This document shows, in pieces, positions 10,901 to 20,537 of a stretch of 64,000 bases of DNA. The stretch spans positions 4,153,953 to 4,217,952 of the forward strand of contig RPFO01000027.1 of the NCBI GenBank assembly GCA_009746045.1. Reading direction: 5' to 3'. Under the pieces are notes generated by a model that did not search any database, had not been told where the DNA came from, and saw only the letters and a program-made list of their open reading frames with translations. The stretch comes from Mesostigma viride. Taxonomy: Eukaryota; Streptophyta; Mesostigmatophyceae; Mesostigmatales; Mesostigmataceae. A program made the position numbers and the translations under genes. Positions within the stretch are counted from its first letter, which is position 1. Each line of letters begins with the position of its first letter.

Positions 10901-13900
10901 AGCAATATTGGACATATTGGCACCCCTCCCCAGTAAAGAGGTTTTTCGCAGTTGGGCTGTTTCGAAACGTTAAGTGAGATGCCTTCGGATCAGGAGACTC
11001 ACACAGCCGCGAAATCATGCCTAAGGTCCTCTGTTCGATTCCTTGCTGGTAGCTTCTGGGCTTTCTTACTTTCTGTGTTCCGCGGAATCTCAGATTTGGG
11101 CAGCTAGCGTTTTCACGTTTGTTGCTTTCTGACGACAACGTAAGGTAGGTCAGAGTGCTGGATACTCAGAGATGCCGGTGCCTCTACCAGATAAAAGTTT
11201 TAGTATTTGAAACTATTGACGGGAGACCGGTCTACTATCGTAGACTGGGGCTCAAAAATCAAGTTAGATTTTTATCTTGAGTAGCGCAATCGACAGATCT
11301 CGGCGAGAGGATCCTGGATCTTGCCTTGGATACTGGAAAGTCCGTTTTCAGTTGAGCGATAGTAGGCCAACAAGACAGTTGAAAATGGCTGTAAGCTGGG
11401 CCCTTAGCATCAAATGGGCCAAGTCGAGACATACCAAGTAGGACGCTCGGGGGTCCAAACAAAAATTTCAGTAGTGCAGTTGATAGATCTCGATGAGGGC
11501 ACTCAGAATCTGAATGTCACATGCCAGGAATGGTCCTTATTTGGATGACAGGGGCCAATCACCGATACTCTCAACGCAAAAAATTATTTAATTTTCCAAA
11601 ATGTGCTTTTTTGCTACATTAGACCGGTCTCCCGCTTTGTTGAGCTTCGCTCATTTTATATATGACGCATGGATGGGCTCAAAGGGGACCGACCTGCCGT
11701 AGGTGGCGTAAGATTTGCGCTTGTCACGAGGGTACTGCACCGGCCGGGCCGTTTTGTGCCAAGGCTGAGTGTGGTTCCGGAGTGCAGGCCTAGGTAGCTT
11801 CTAGCGTATGTCACTAGACCTTGTACCTGCGCCAGCCGCCAGGCGTGGCGCAACTGTGATGGGCAGTCGGTACACCTTGTACCTGCGCCAGCCGGCAGGC
11901 CTGCGTGGCGCAATGTGAATGATAGTCAGTACTTAAGAGTGGTGTAGGGGACGTAGGGAGGCCTCTTTTCAGCTTCGCAACCTTATCCCAGCATTTGCTG
12001 GCAAGGTCGGCTGGCCGGTATGGCGGCTAAGCTGAATGTAAGACGATGCTATCGGCCTCTCCCGGCGTGGAGAGGCCTAGAATAAATTTCATTATGTTTG
12101 CCACCAACCATTACAGGCCACGGTAATGGCTGGTGGGTGGGGGGCTCTACGATATGAGTAAAAGGGTGTGATTTCCGGCGCTGGGCCCACTGACGATTCC
12201 CCTCTACCCCTGGGTGCGGCAAGCAGCTTCCTGACACTGGGGGAGCTGCGTTTTAAGTCGGACAACGTCAGGGAAGGAGCCATACAGGCCAGGGCCAGTG
12301 GCTACGGTGGAAAGAATCACAGGTGGAGGCGGATCTGCCTTAAGCGTGGAGATGGCTAGCGCGGTTTGCTAGGGTAGCCCATAACTGCCAGGAGCCTCAC
12401 AGCGGACCCGATCTTTCGGCCTGTGGCCAGACAGGAGGTTCGGGGAGGATGCGGGGCTGGAGCAAATCTTGGTGGAAGGAGCGCGCACTTCATCATTGCC
12501 CAGTTTTTCAGCAAAGAATGGTCGCCTGGCGGGGCTGAAATTCTGGCTGTTTTGTGGCCTTTGTTTTTATCCTGTATGATGCATTATAGGAAAGGCAATA
12601 AAGAGTTCGGTTCAGCAAGGCGGGCATATCTATGCCATAAAATTTTCCTACCTAAACACAAGCCCTGGTCGGGGCTTTGGCTAAGCAGTTTCCAAGCCAA
12701 CGCCTCGGTAGGGTAGAGGGCCCAGCGCCACAATGGCTTCAATGCCGGGAAATCCCAGCCTCAGGGGTGGGGCTGGTGATGGGTCCTGGGCTTGTGAGAG
12801 ACGGTCCGGGGGCAAAAGGCCTAATGAGCAGCCACTGGAAACCGCCCCCCTAACGGGGGAAACGACATGGGTGCCGCCCTGCGTCCGCCGGGAAACTGTA
12901 GCGGCCACACGGGTGTGCACTGAGTTTGAAGGTGTGGTATAGGCTGTCCGTATAAAGCCTAGCACACAAAAATGTAAAATTAATGTTTCTCTTGGTGGGA
13001 AGGAACTCCAATGGACCAAAAACAAGAAATGTATTTGTTGAGCTTCGCTCATTTTATATATGACGCATGGATGGGCTCAAAGGGGACCGACCTGCCGTAG
13101 GTAGCGTAAGACTAGCGCTTGTCACGAAGGTACTGCACCGGCCGGCCCGTTTTGTGCCAAGGCTGAGTGTGGTTCCGGAGTGCAGGCCTAGGTAGCTTCC
13201 AACGTACGTCACTAGACCTTGTAGCTGCGCCAGCCGCCAAATGTAGCGTAACTGTGATGGGCAGTCGGTACACCTGGTACCTGCGCCAGCCGGCAGGCCT
13301 GCGTGGCGCGATGTGAATGATAGTCAGTACTTAGAGTTGTGTAGGGGACGTAGGGAGGCCTCTTTTCAGCTCCCACCCACCCACCCACCCACCCACCCAC
13401 GCTGCTAAGTGGGGCAACACCTTGTGTTCGAGTATGCTGGGCCCCCAGCATGGTGCTACAATAACCAACTTGATAATGATGTGCACTGAGTTTGAAGGTG
13501 TGGTATAGGCTGTCCGTATAAAGCCTAGCACACAATAATGTAAAATAAATGTTTCTCTTGGTGGGAAGGAACTCCAATGGACCAAAAACAAGAAATGTAT
13601 TGTTTCATTTGACGTTCAAACCTGATAAAGTTTTCAGTATGTAGTCAAATCATACAACCAGCGCAGGCCTGACGTACTGGTGTATGCACCTGATAAAATG
13701 TTATGTTTTGATACTACTAAATGATTTGACTTGTTAAGTTCAGTGGTCCGGCGCGCAGGCATTCCTGATCTGATTCAATGCCATTGAATTTAGTTTAATT
13801 TATAGTAGTATCTAGTTTAATTAATCGTTTAGTTTGCTTCTAATCTGCTCATTTTGCCCACAGGCGTTCGTCTCACGCGGCAAGCTGCAGCGGCTGGCAT

Positions 13901-14960
13901 GCGTGGCCGACATCCCAGAGTTGCATTCCAGTAGCATCATGGTGAGAATGCATGTAGTGCTTTAATCCTTATGCTAACAAGTAAATAATACTAAGTTAAC
14001 AGTAGAAGCATTAATAAGGAGCATCATCGTGAGCATATATGGGTGTGCTGGGGTGTCACGATCTCCCTTACGATGCGCGTCATGGTGAGATTGTTATGGC
14101 CGGTAATCTATGCTTTGTGTTCATCAGGAACCTGGTGTGGCCTTGTTTCCTTCGACGTGTCTCGTTTGTCGCCTTCCACCACCCAGCCCTACCATCAATA
14201 ATGCATTGCACTGTTCTCCGTAGTGTGCCGCCCCGCCCTGCGCGGAGTGCTGCCCTACCGTAGTGTGTTGCCTTTTCTTACATAAGGCATTCCTCTTCCC
14301 TGCAAGTTGACTTCACGCACGGTGCTGAACTGCTAGGGCCACTTGGGATGGTTCGTTCGTGGCCTTGTTCCCTAATATTATACCGTTGTTATTCATGTCC
14401 TGAAAGATGCCTTGCACTGCCTCTTTCGATCTCTGCCCACCTGAACAGGACCTGAGCAGGAGATGGAAATGTCATTGCCCACATAACGTGCCCTGCTCTG
14501 GTACCCTCGAGTCAAACACCAATAAAAAAGAAAAAGTGCAGTCCTGCAACCTGGAAGTTCTGGACCACGTTAATTTGAGCCTGCCGTTAATCTATCCGCG
14601 TTTGTCGAGTCGCTCAGCATTATGGAGATTATTGGAGTTGGAAATGCGTATGCCTGGAACGCTTAAAATTATGGCTGGCAAACGGATATTTTTTGCGCTA
14701 TCCTGCATAATGCTTTGCCTCCCGTTACTAAACAAATTGCTGTTGTTGCTTTTTGTCAACAGGAGATGGTGCTTTCCTGGCTCACAGCTGAACGTGACGA
14801 GGCGCGCCGACGACGCGCTGAACGCAAGGCGCAGGGACTGCCAGCAGATGAAGACGCTCCGCTAGGCCCGACCAGCGTGTTTGGCCACTTGAACAATGGG
14901 TGGGCGGCTGGGCGCATCACCGCAACGATCAAGGGCGCGTCCAACGCGGTGCTGCGATGA
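4734..14960 (+). CDS. ABCI20: Soluble ABC ATPase, ABCI19/20/21 (CAF16-like) family, six exons
   Basis: Join 4734-4917, 6903-7162, 8169-8282, 10039-10173, 13864-13941 and 14763-14960, giving 322 aa. Every intron is GT-AG. Intron 1 is phase 1 and the others phase 0. Visible motifs: aromatic A-loop candidate Y25, Walker A GANGAGKT (57-64, split by intron 1), signature VSDGQRRRV (161-169), Walker B VLLLD with catalytic E186, D-loop VDLD (189-192) and H-loop H219 (YATHIFDGL). There is no membrane segment. Family knowledge: plant ABCI19-21 are single-domain soluble ABC proteins of about 300 aa, reported in Arabidopsis as an ER-associated complex affecting cytokinin responses; yeast Caf16 is linked to CCR4-NOT. 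Residues shared with the plant proteins include KHMV, RSAF.DTQLV, YLGG.W and QRRRVQ. Length is normal and no frameshift is seen. The symbol means the family, not a proven one-to-one ortholog. Introns total 9.3 kb and are full of repeats. Confidence 0.93.
4918..6902 (+). other. Intron 1 of the ABC ATPase
   Basis: Two kilobases without an independent gene. It contains a four-copy 61-bp minisatellite (6277-6520) and at least three decayed copies of the exon 2 start (6204, 6521, 6774). Confidence 0.75.
6277..6520 (+). repeat. 61-bp minisatellite, four copies
   Basis: Four tandem units of 60-62 bp containing TTAATTAAACCCAAACTAAT, starting near 6277, 6339, 6401 and 6461. The last unit runs straight into a decayed copy of the exon 2 acceptor. 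Confidence 0.9.
6903..7162 (+). CDS. ABCI20: ABC ATPase exon 2
   Basis: Acceptor CCGCAG at 6897-6902 completes Gly62 and gives [14 protein letters not shown], then [20 protein letters not shown]. Ends with codon Arg148 and donor GTACGT at 7163. The donor region is tandemly repeated downstream (7163-7290). Confidence 0.92.
7148..7290 (+). repeat. Tandem copies of the exon 2 donor junction
   Basis: Three repeats of about 68 bp. Each contains a CGGCT-like core, CCGGGT(A/G) and, in the first two, TGGCATGAAAGTTTTGAAAG. The first includes the true donor at 7163; the others offer GT sites at about 7228 and 7294. Confidence 0.8.
7463..7590 (+). repeat. Imperfect GGCGGATGxGGGTAG repeat
   Basis: Two to three degenerate copies of a unit of about 50 bp with GTGGCGGATG and GGTGGTGCTT inside intron 2. 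No coding content. Confidence 0.6.
8169..8282 (+). CDS. ABCI20: ABC ATPase exon 3
   Basis: A 38-codon phase-0 exon, residues 149-186: [12 protein letters not shown], the signature VSDGQRRRV and Walker B with catalytic Glu (QVLLLDE). Acceptor TTACAG, donor GTGAGT at 8283. Confidence 0.93.
9151..9212 (-). ncRNA. tRNA-like relic (possible SINE head)
   Basis: On the minus strand a 5-bp stem (CACTT/AAGTG) encloses an 8-base loop like an anticodon arm, followed by a B-box-like CGATTCAAGCC. The A-box and acceptor stem are poor, so a functional tRNA is unlikely. A decayed tRNA-derived SINE in intron 3 is the better reading. Confidence 0.25.
9400..9502 (+). repeat. Decamer array (CTATTTATGC)n
   Basis: Ten in-phase copies of a 10-bp unit, consensus CTATTTA(T/C)GC, in intron 3. 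Units at the right end diverge (TACATACGGC). Confidence 0.9.
10039..10173 (+). CDS. ABCI20: ABC ATPase exon 4
   Basis: A 45-codon phase-0 exon, residues 187-231, with D-loop ITVDLDVV and H-loop [12 protein letters not shown]. Acceptor CTCCAG, donor GTGAGA at 10174. Decayed copies of its first codons lie upstream near 9812 and 9921. Confidence 0.93.
10495..10745 (+). repeat. 29-bp minisatellite, 8-9 copies
   Basis: Direct head-to-tail units of 29 bp containing AAGCCTGGATGCACTATACC. There are no spacers between units, so it is not a CRISPR array. It lies in intron 4 of the ABC gene. Confidence 0.92.
11220..11634. mobile_element. Short non-autonomous TIR element (MITE-like)
   Basis: Perfect 15-bp terminal inverted repeats, CGGGAGACCGGTCTA at 11220-11234 and its reverse complement at 11620-11634, bound 415 bp of non-coding DNA. 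Inside, a segment with GATAGATCTCG is partly duplicated (about 11290 and 11483). No clear target-site duplication. Superfamily unknown. Confidence 0.6.
11640..13602 (-). mobile_element. Composite repeat H-A-H-I-A, copy 1 (reverse orientation)
   Basis: Read on the minus strand, a short monomer (13602-13037, modules H and A) is followed by a long monomer (13036-11640, modules H, I and A). H begins ACATTTCTTGTTTTTGG. A begins GCTGAAAAGAGGCCTCC and ends near the hairpin GAGCGAAGCTC. A contains two copies of a segment of about 60 bp with GGCTGGCGCAGGTACAAGG. The same dimer occurs at 39166-41290 and 54664-56789. This copy lacks about 150 bp of the H/I boundary. No coding potential; class unknown. 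Confidence 0.75.
13864..13941 (+). CDS. ABCI20: ABC ATPase exon 5
   Basis: A 26-codon phase-0 exon, residues 232-257 ([20 protein letters not shown]). It matches the family's post-H-loop strand, where plant members have a GG(E/K)L-type turn. Acceptor CCACAG, donor GTGAGA at 13942. Confidence 0.85.
14763..14960 (+). CDS. ABCI20: ABC ATPase exon 6 and stop
   Basis: Residues 258-322. A WL.(A/S)ER-type helix ([20 protein letters not shown]) is followed by a Gly-rich tail with [13 protein letters not shown], comparable in place to the C-terminal tail of plant members. The stop TGA at 14958-14960 sits inside a (GAT)n run. An AATAAA lies near 15084. Confidence 0.9.
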   Translation, partial: EMVLSWLTAERDEARRRRAERKAQGLPADEDAPLGPTSVFGHLNNGWAAGRITATIKGASNAVLR

Positions 14961-15104
14961 TGATGGTGATGATGATGATATCAATAACACTAACAGCGAC
15001 TTAGTCGGGGTAAATTTGGCTTCTTTTTGTCAATCGTCAAGTTGTCAGAGGGGGGGGGCCGAGGTTAATGAAGTGGTACCCTTGAAATAAAACAAGAGGC
15101 ATGC

Positions 15105-15547
15105 CTCTATCGAGATATATTATTGTATCCTCTGCGGGGCTGCGCCCAGCTCAGCCTGGCCGGCACCTCCTTACGTGGGCCGGGCCCAGCAATGCTCGCC
15201 GCCGCAAGGCCCGCACCTTCAAAGAACAGCTAGTAGCAGACATGGGGGGGCTAGGCCTCTCCGTGATTTGGAACAAGATGATGGACAAGGCCAAGTGGGC
15301 CCAGGTTATAGAGGACAACGACCCCCCTTCCGTGGGGAAGCGCCCGCGTGTGCCAACATACGGGAGGCACGCCAGACAGGTCCCCTAGGGTAGAGAGCTT
15401 AGACTAGTTGTTGTAGATAGATGCTGTAGATAGATTAGACCGGTAGGACTGTTTGCACCCATCCATCCATCCATCCATCCATCGGGGTTAATGCTCCGTG
15501 ACTCCCCAACGGGAGCACGAGTCTAATTAATTAATTAATTAATTAAT
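15105..15547 (+). mobile_element. 5'-truncated LINE 3' end (copy B)
   Basis: In-frame C-terminal part of a LINE polyprotein (PGRHLLTWAGP, DKAKWAQVIEDNDPPSVGKR, stop at 15386-15388). The same 3' UTR and hairpin follow as in copy A, with a longer (TAAT)n tail. It begins only about 145 bp after the ABC gene stop, so it may overlap that gene's 3' UTR. The C-terminal segment is homologous to the end of the RT at 24483-26033 (GRHILTWPGP, VGKPP). Confidence 0.8.
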
Positions 15548-15806
15548 ATTATTGTAGGCGAGTTCCCATTGGCGTACATGTGTAGTATTGTCCGACAACA
15601 TGGCAAGGGTGATGGAAAGTACTTAAGTCGCCAGTGTTTCTGCTAAGTTGGGGGGCATCCTGGACGAACCGGACGAGGCCGCGTAGCGGCCGGGGGGTGG
15701 GGTCCGGGGCGGGCACCGCCCCCCCCGGCCGCCGGCGAATTTTTTTTTCAAAACAAAAACCTCTATAGCAATTCTATCATGCTTCTAAAATGGGTTTATT
15801 GGTCTC
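15548..15806. other. Non-coding, with GC-rich inverted motif
   Basis: The GC-rich stretch at 15660-15740 contains near-palindromic runs (GGCCGCGTAGCGGCC; GGGGCGGGCACCGCCCC). A related motif occurs at 63656-63715. It may be the end of an unclassified element. Confidence 0.4.
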
Positions 15807-16650
15807 TTACAAAACTGGGCCATCCTTAACATTAAATTTATGAAGTGGGACAACTATTAAATTTATCGCCACTTGTGACACGCCCCTCTCTCCGGCCCTG
15901 GCTTGGAAATCAGCAGACCACAGCCTCTCAATCACCGGCTTTCCCTCGGCAATGAGAGCCCTCACTTCCTCGCAGGCGTCGTTGTGCTCGGTTGTGCCTT
16001 CATGCTCACTTAGCCTTGTCTTCCAGTCGCACATGAATGGACGTGATTGTTCCCTGATGTATGCCACTGAGCAGCACGTCCTGCATTCCACCTGCCACCG
16101 GCCGTTCTTGAAGTACACGAGAGCCCACTGGTTATTGTCGTTCTGGAACCACTCGTCCTATGGCCTGCGCACCGTAGGCTTCCGAGCAGCTTTCTTTTTC
16201 AGCTTCGCTGCAGGCACTGCTTTGCCACTGCTGTGGTCTTTTCCACTGCCCACTTTCCCCTGCATGTGCAACCTTCGCCTTTTTCTTTGGCGGCCCCGGA
16301 TTACCATCCTCATCTGCAGCGTCACCAGCTCGCAGTTGATCACCGTCGGAACTGCTTGCCGGACGCGCAGCAGGGGTAGAATCGGCAGCCTCTGCATCGC
16401 CTCCTCCCGAGTTCTCTTCTGTCTCGACACCCAAAGTCCCGTTGGAAATCTCGTTGCTATCACGCTCGACATCACCTTGCTCGCCAGCGTTCAGCTCGCT
16501 GCTATCTTTTCCATCATCATCCACTATTCCGGGTTTCGGCGGCCTGCCGTTACCTGCTGTGCCCAGTTCTAAAATACCTCCGCCTGCTGTGAAAAAATTC
16601 CTGAACCTAAATCCTGTCGGAATAGGCACCTTTCTCTTTTTGCTGCTCAT
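15807..16650 (-). pseudogene. Broken zinc-finger transposase-like gene (N-terminal part)
   Basis: Starts MSSKKRKVPIPTGFRF with a basic, nuclear-localisation-like N-terminus and an acidic, Ser/Asp-rich linker including PPKKKAKV. The apparent frame changes near 16200-16260, where another frame gives KLKKKAARKPTVRRP. That frame meets a TAG at 16158-16160 and then continues as DEWFQNDNNQWALVYFKNGR into a Cys/His motif (VECRTC...HEGTTEHNDA) that resembles the zinc fingers of hAT-type or similar transposases. At least one frameshift and one stop break it, and no catalytic domain follows. Family assignment is tentative. Confidence 0.5.
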
Positions 16651-16884
16651 TCCCTAAAAACACTTTACGCACACTACTCACTAAAGATTCGAAAGCAAAA
16701 TGCAGCTACGTAGCTCGGCAGCCGCCACTGCACATGGCTGGCTTTCGTCTTCGTTCTCTGCATAGCTTGCAGGCGTTTTGTTAATCAGGCTGCGCTACCA
16801 ATACGACAATTAAGTGTGTTTACGGATTCAGAGAGTCAGAATATTTAATTCATACCGAGTATCCACCAATTCGCCGATACCTGC

Positions 16885-17847
16885 TTGAATCACCTCCCCT
16901 CCCTCCTCAACGCTGCCCTCAACCCTGTTCACAGCCACCTCGCCACCCACCACACCCATTCCTCACACGCCGACACCTCCATCCACTCCGCCATCACCCA
17001 CATTGCAGCAGAACAACAGCAGCAGCAGCAGCAGCAGCTCCTCCACCAGCTCCAGCAACAACTTGCCGCCTCCCTAACTCCTGCCAAGACCACCTATGCC
17101 TCCACGCTTCAGAACCCTACGGAGCTCATCAACGAAATCAAAACAGCCGTCAAGGCCAGCACACGGGATGCTATGCACGAACCCCGGAACCCATTCGCTC
17201 ATGCAGTATTATGGTATGTGGCGTCCCCTCGAACGATGCACGTCTGGGCACCTACCTCCGGGGCGACCCCTTCCTGGGGAAGCTCGGCGTGGCCCAAAGC
17301 ATCGTCATCAAAACGGCACGCCGGCTCGGCGACCCCACAGCCCCTGTCTTGGTGGAATTCTACCGCAAGGAGGACAAAAGTGCAGGTGCAGAGGGCCCGC
17401 CGGAACCTCCACGATACCCAACTGAGCATGGACGATTACTATACCCTGGAGCAGCTTGAGGCCTGGGCTGCCGCCCTGAACCGGCCGGAGGTCCACCAGG
17501 CTCGGGCAGCCAAGCAGGCCAACCCGCAACTACAGCGCAGCATCTATGCCCGCCTCTTTAATGGCGTCTTCATCGTCCGCATTAACGGCCAGGACCTTCC
17601 TCCAATGACGGCGACCCCCATGGATACCGCCGTGCCAGCGCCCCAGCCCCCTGCTCGGCCCCGGCCGTCACCGCCATCGCCACGGGCATGGACGGTCACC
17701 TGCTCCCCAGCACGTGTGGGGATCCGCCGGGGCAACTTCAGCTCAGGTATGCATGGCTGCGCCAGGCTTGGCCGTCCCCCTAATATATTCGTTCGCTTTG
17801 CACCCAAGCCGGAGCCCGCGCTGCGAGCCCTTCTCTCCTATCAATGA
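16885..17847 (+). pseudogene. LINE ORF1-like protein with two compensating frameshifts
   Basis: The open frame of 320 codons holds a polyQ stretch (16999-17062) and NPTELINEIKTAVKA. The middle reads sensibly only in another frame (17211-17400: VCGVPSNDARLGTYL, then KTARRLGDPTAPVLVEF). The first frame resumes at KVQVQRARRNLHDTQL and MDDYYTLEQLEAW. An RRM-like core with (P)VLVEF followed by a DD.T..Q-type C-terminal segment is the layout of L1-type LINE ORF1 proteins. I infer paired frameshifts near 17205 and 17395. A Pro-rich tail follows. Confidence 0.6.
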
Positions 17848-18658
17848 CGACGCTCGCGGCCCCGCGGCTCCGCGGCTCTAGCAGTGGGACATGCCTAACT
17901 CCCCTTCCCGCCCCTTCGCCTTAGCAGCCCTCGGGCTGTCGGAGAGAGAGCAACGGGTCGGCAGTGAGCCAGGTTCGCCCCGCCTCGCACGGCCGCTTCC
18001 GAAACCTCCCCAGACTGCACGCATTTCTTATGCGTGCAGACGCAGCTATTCATTCTACCTGGCCATCCGAGCCAACCCGGCGTCGGCGTCGCCTCGACGC
18101 GTTGGCAGGAAGAATCGAAACGGTCAGATTGAAAGCATAAGTCCTCACGCCGCCCCCCCTACCCCCCCACCTCCAACCCCTGTCGCGTTTGCGTGCAACT
18201 ATCTCCTGCATCACTATATGTCCTGGCCATTCAGCTTTTGGGAACCCCAGGACTGCCATATGTATCAATTTTCTGTCCAGGACATATCTAGTAATGAGTG
18301 CCGAACAACCAAACCTAAAGGTCGCAACATATAATATCTTTCACACGATCTGCATTTTCACTCATGACTGGCGACGCAATCGACGCTTCAAATGACACGT
18401 GTAAAGGGTTGTCGTAAGCTGCGGCATCTGTGCCATAAGAGGTAGCCAGGTTGAAATCCTGCCAGAAACACAATCCCGCCTCCCCTCTAGCCTAGGCTCC
18501 ACCACGCCCTTAATTCCTGATTCCTGGACAACCCACATAACGTTGTCCAGGACCTGTCTCAACCAAGTCCTGACTGTGCGTCGCGCCTATATTGCCTGAG
18601 CGCCCACGCTATTCCAAGCATAGCCTAACCAGCGCATCTCAGTGATGACTCCCAATAA
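17848..18658. other. Non-coding spacer
   Basis: No gene. Open frames here lack family resemblance. It adjoins the downstream (3') side of the minus-strand Ty3 element, but I found no long terminal repeat by comparing it with 21950-22400. Confidence 0.5.
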
Positions 18659-19603
18659 CTACTGGTGTGCTGATTCTGTCGCCCAGTAGCCCTTGACCGC
18701 ACTGTCATGGGCCTGGCGCATCTGGACCAGCAGCCTCTCCACCCCTTCGAGGGTGTCTCGCCAGACCGACTTTTCAGCTAAGGCTGGGCTTGTGAGAAGG
18801 TCAGTCGGCGTGCATGAGCGGATGCCTGCCCGTGTTGAGGAAGAATGGTGTGAAGCCATGAGCTGCCTTGGGGGCGTTATTCAGGGAGAACTCCACCAAG
18901 CCCAAGAACTCTTCCCAGTTGCTTCCCACCGAGTCGGTGTAGTGGCGCATGGTCTCTTGCACTGTGCGGTTCAGCCTCTCCACCAGGTGGGAGGACGAGC
19001 TGTGATATGCTGTCCCCAGCGACACCTTGGTGCCCAGGCATTCAAAGAACTCCTGCCAGAAGCGGGCCGTGAACAGCTTGTCTCGGTCCGATATGAATTG
19101 CCGGCTGAGTCCGTGGTACCTGAACACGTGGTTAAGGTATAGCTTAGCGCAAGCCTCGGCCGTGAGCTCGGCCGGACATGGTGCCAGGTGACACATGCGC
19201 GTCAAGCGGTCCAGGAAAACCAGAATCATGCTGTTGCCATTCTTGGTCTTCCGGAAGGGGCCAACAAAATCCATCAATGATCAAGGAATCCCAAGGGCCC
19301 ATTGGGTCTGGTAGGGTCTGGGGGACCGCCTGTGAGCCCGTATGGCGGGACTTCATGATCTGACATCATTGATGGACACTCGCGCACGTACGTCTCAATG
19401 TACTCTCGCATGCCTGGCCAGTAGAAGTTCTTTCTGGCCCGTGGCAGCAAGCGGTGGATCCCTTGGTGACCACCGGCGAGAGAGTCATGGAGCTCATGGA
19501 GCAGAGCCACTCGACATATCTCCGGGACGTACAGGCGCCAGCAGTCTGGCCTCACCATGACATAGAGTCGCCCGTCCTGGAACTTGCACGGGAGCTTGCC
19601 CAT
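18659..19603 (-). pseudogene. Ty3 integrase remnant
   Basis: 19603-19274 encodes the H2C2-type finger region (LLHELHDSLAGGHQGIHRLL, NFYWPGM). 19277-18801 encodes the DDE core: MMDFVGPF, ISDRDKLF and VERLNRT, giving D-x35-E spacing between the second Asp and the Glu. The frame shifts between finger and core and again after GRHPLMHAD; the tail continues as LAEKSVWRDTLEGVERLL to 18659. Confidence 0.8.
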
Positions 19604-19849
19604 CTGCTTGGGGTGCGACCTGATTGCCTCTAAGGCCGCCGGCTAGCTCCGTGACAGTGAACCGACTAATCAACGTCTCCAGGACAGAAGTGATCGTGTA
19701 CGTGTCCGCCTCCTCCTCAAGGGTTTGGTGCACGTACTCCGAAAAAATGGTAGGGGGGCCGATGGGCTGCAGGTGAAAAATTCCCTGAGCCGGTACCACA
19801 TGGCTGAGTGGCAGTCGTGGCCGGGACCCCTCCCTTTCCCCGGGGGCGC

Positions 19850-20527
19850 GCACGTCCTCGCGCGCGGCCTCCCAGTCGATCGGGAGACAGGTCGTCCTGG
19901 GTCGTGCGACCGTGGCTGTGAGCTCTACAGGGATGCCTTGAATCACAGCCTTGATATCAACCCGACCAGGCGAAGGGGCTCTTGCGACCATCTGAATAGG
20001 TCACATTCACCACTGTCGCATGTGGCCGGATGTCGTATCCTGCGCGACGCGCCAATGCCTCGTTGATGAACGACGTAGACGCACCCCGTGTCCACCATGA
20101 ACTGCACGTCCATGACGGTCTTGTCCTTGAGGTAGGGATCTAGTGCTGATCCCGGTGCAGCCAGACCTCCCCTAAACAGGAGCAAGTTGCGGGTACCAGC
20201 CGGAGTTGCGCGCGTAGGCTGGTCGGAGCTCGCTGCGCTACCCGTGGCCGGCTGCGTGCTTGGGGCAGAAGTCTCGCCCAAGGATGCATCCGCGCTTGTA
20301 TTCGCTACAAGCGGGGAGCGACTATCTACTGTAACGACTGATTCTGCGCCCGCGCTGGTATTCGCTACCAACGGGGTGTCCTTATCTAAGCTGTCTATCT
20401 GCCCGACGCTATTGACTTGCGCTACCTTATATACCTGTCCTACATCTACCTCTATCCGTGTAGGCAGGGACACTACGCACGAGGAACGGAGGGCCGGGAG
20501 ACCGCCTCGTTCGACCGCCCGGTCCAC
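19850..20527 (-). pseudogene. Ty3 aspartic protease remnant
   Basis: A Ser/Ala/Thr-rich linker with two similar (S/T)PLVANTSA segments leads to MDVQFMVDTGCV, with the catalytic DTG. Soon after, the sensible frame changes (another frame gives VNVTYSDG), so the flap and second half are shifted out of frame. Confidence 0.65.
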
Positions 20528-20537
20528 TCTTCCCCCT

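Noticed and set aside
10980-11060. Possible tRNA (TGTTCGATTCC resembles a B box)
   Set aside because: No A box, acceptor stem or T stem pairing could be found upstream.
13370-13400. Telomere-like CCCA repeats
   Set aside because: Short (CCCA)n inside a dispersed repeat; not a telomeric unit and not at a chromosome end.
18405-18470. Possible tRNA (AGGTTGAAATCCTGCC)
   Set aside because: B-box-like word only; no acceptor stem pairing and a weak D-arm.
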